Source: a virus
Length of the DNA stretch: 21,433 nt
Virus record (IMG/VR): IMGVR_UViG_3300046028_005466
Span: 1 to 21,433 of that record
Reading direction: 5' to 3' (one strand)
Every line of letters begins with the position of its first letter. The first letter of the stretch is position 1. The notes under the pieces are model-generated. The model was not told the origin of the DNA, made no database searches, and saw nothing but the letters and a program-made list of their open reading frames with translations. The translations under genes were made by a program, and so were the position numbers. Shown in pieces: positions 21,433 through 21,433 of this stretch.

Positions 21433-21433
21433 C

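Overview
The window is part of a tailed-phage or phage-plasmid genome. It is AT-rich, and its genes are closely packed, often joined by TAATG or ATGA stop/start overlaps. The left 14.7 kb, read on the plus strand, is a lambda-type siphovirus tail-tip module in canonical order: tape measure C-terminus, gpM-, gpL-, gpK- and gpI-like proteins, and a giant gpJ-like central fibre of 3071 aa. A small tail-associated protein and three phage proteins of unknown function follow. The host cannot be fixed from the sequence. The lambda-like tail and a boxA identical to the proteobacterial rrn/lambda core suggest a (gamma)proteobacterium; this is inference.

The middle (14.7-17.9 kb), read on the minus strand, looks like a plasmid-type replicon. 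It holds a Rep_3-family initiator (15.1-15.9 kb), a previously unlisted 48-aa gene overlapping its start, and a near-consensus sigma70 promoter (TTGACT-17-TATAAT) with an inverted partial iteron in its spacer. Three iterons with an exact 21-bp period follow, then about 350 bp of densely arranged stem-loops without genes. Further right is an operon of four small unknown genes, two of them too short for routine ORF calling. Its leader carries a boxA plus stem-loop, and it has a perfect terminator-like hairpin inside it. Tail genes combined with an iteron-Rep unit suggest a phage-plasmid, although a lytic phage that acquired a plasmid initiator remains possible.

From 17.8 to 18.7 kb there is about 0.9 kb without a convincing gene. 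It has degenerate AT-rich repeats on the left. On the right are four copies of a 22-bp repeat, the last two flanking a very G-rich run.

The right end (18.7-21.4 kb, minus strand) is a nucleotide and DNA metabolism operon: a P-loop kinase of the phage dNMP-kinase type (cut by the window edge), a ThyX-like thymidylate synthase, an ATP-dependent DNA ligase and an ExoX-like DEDDh exonuclease, ending at an 11-bp hairpin.

One feature is almost certainly technical. Bases 768-785 are an exact 18-base match to the 3' end of the Illumina TruSeq read-2 adapter, and they break the tape measure frame.
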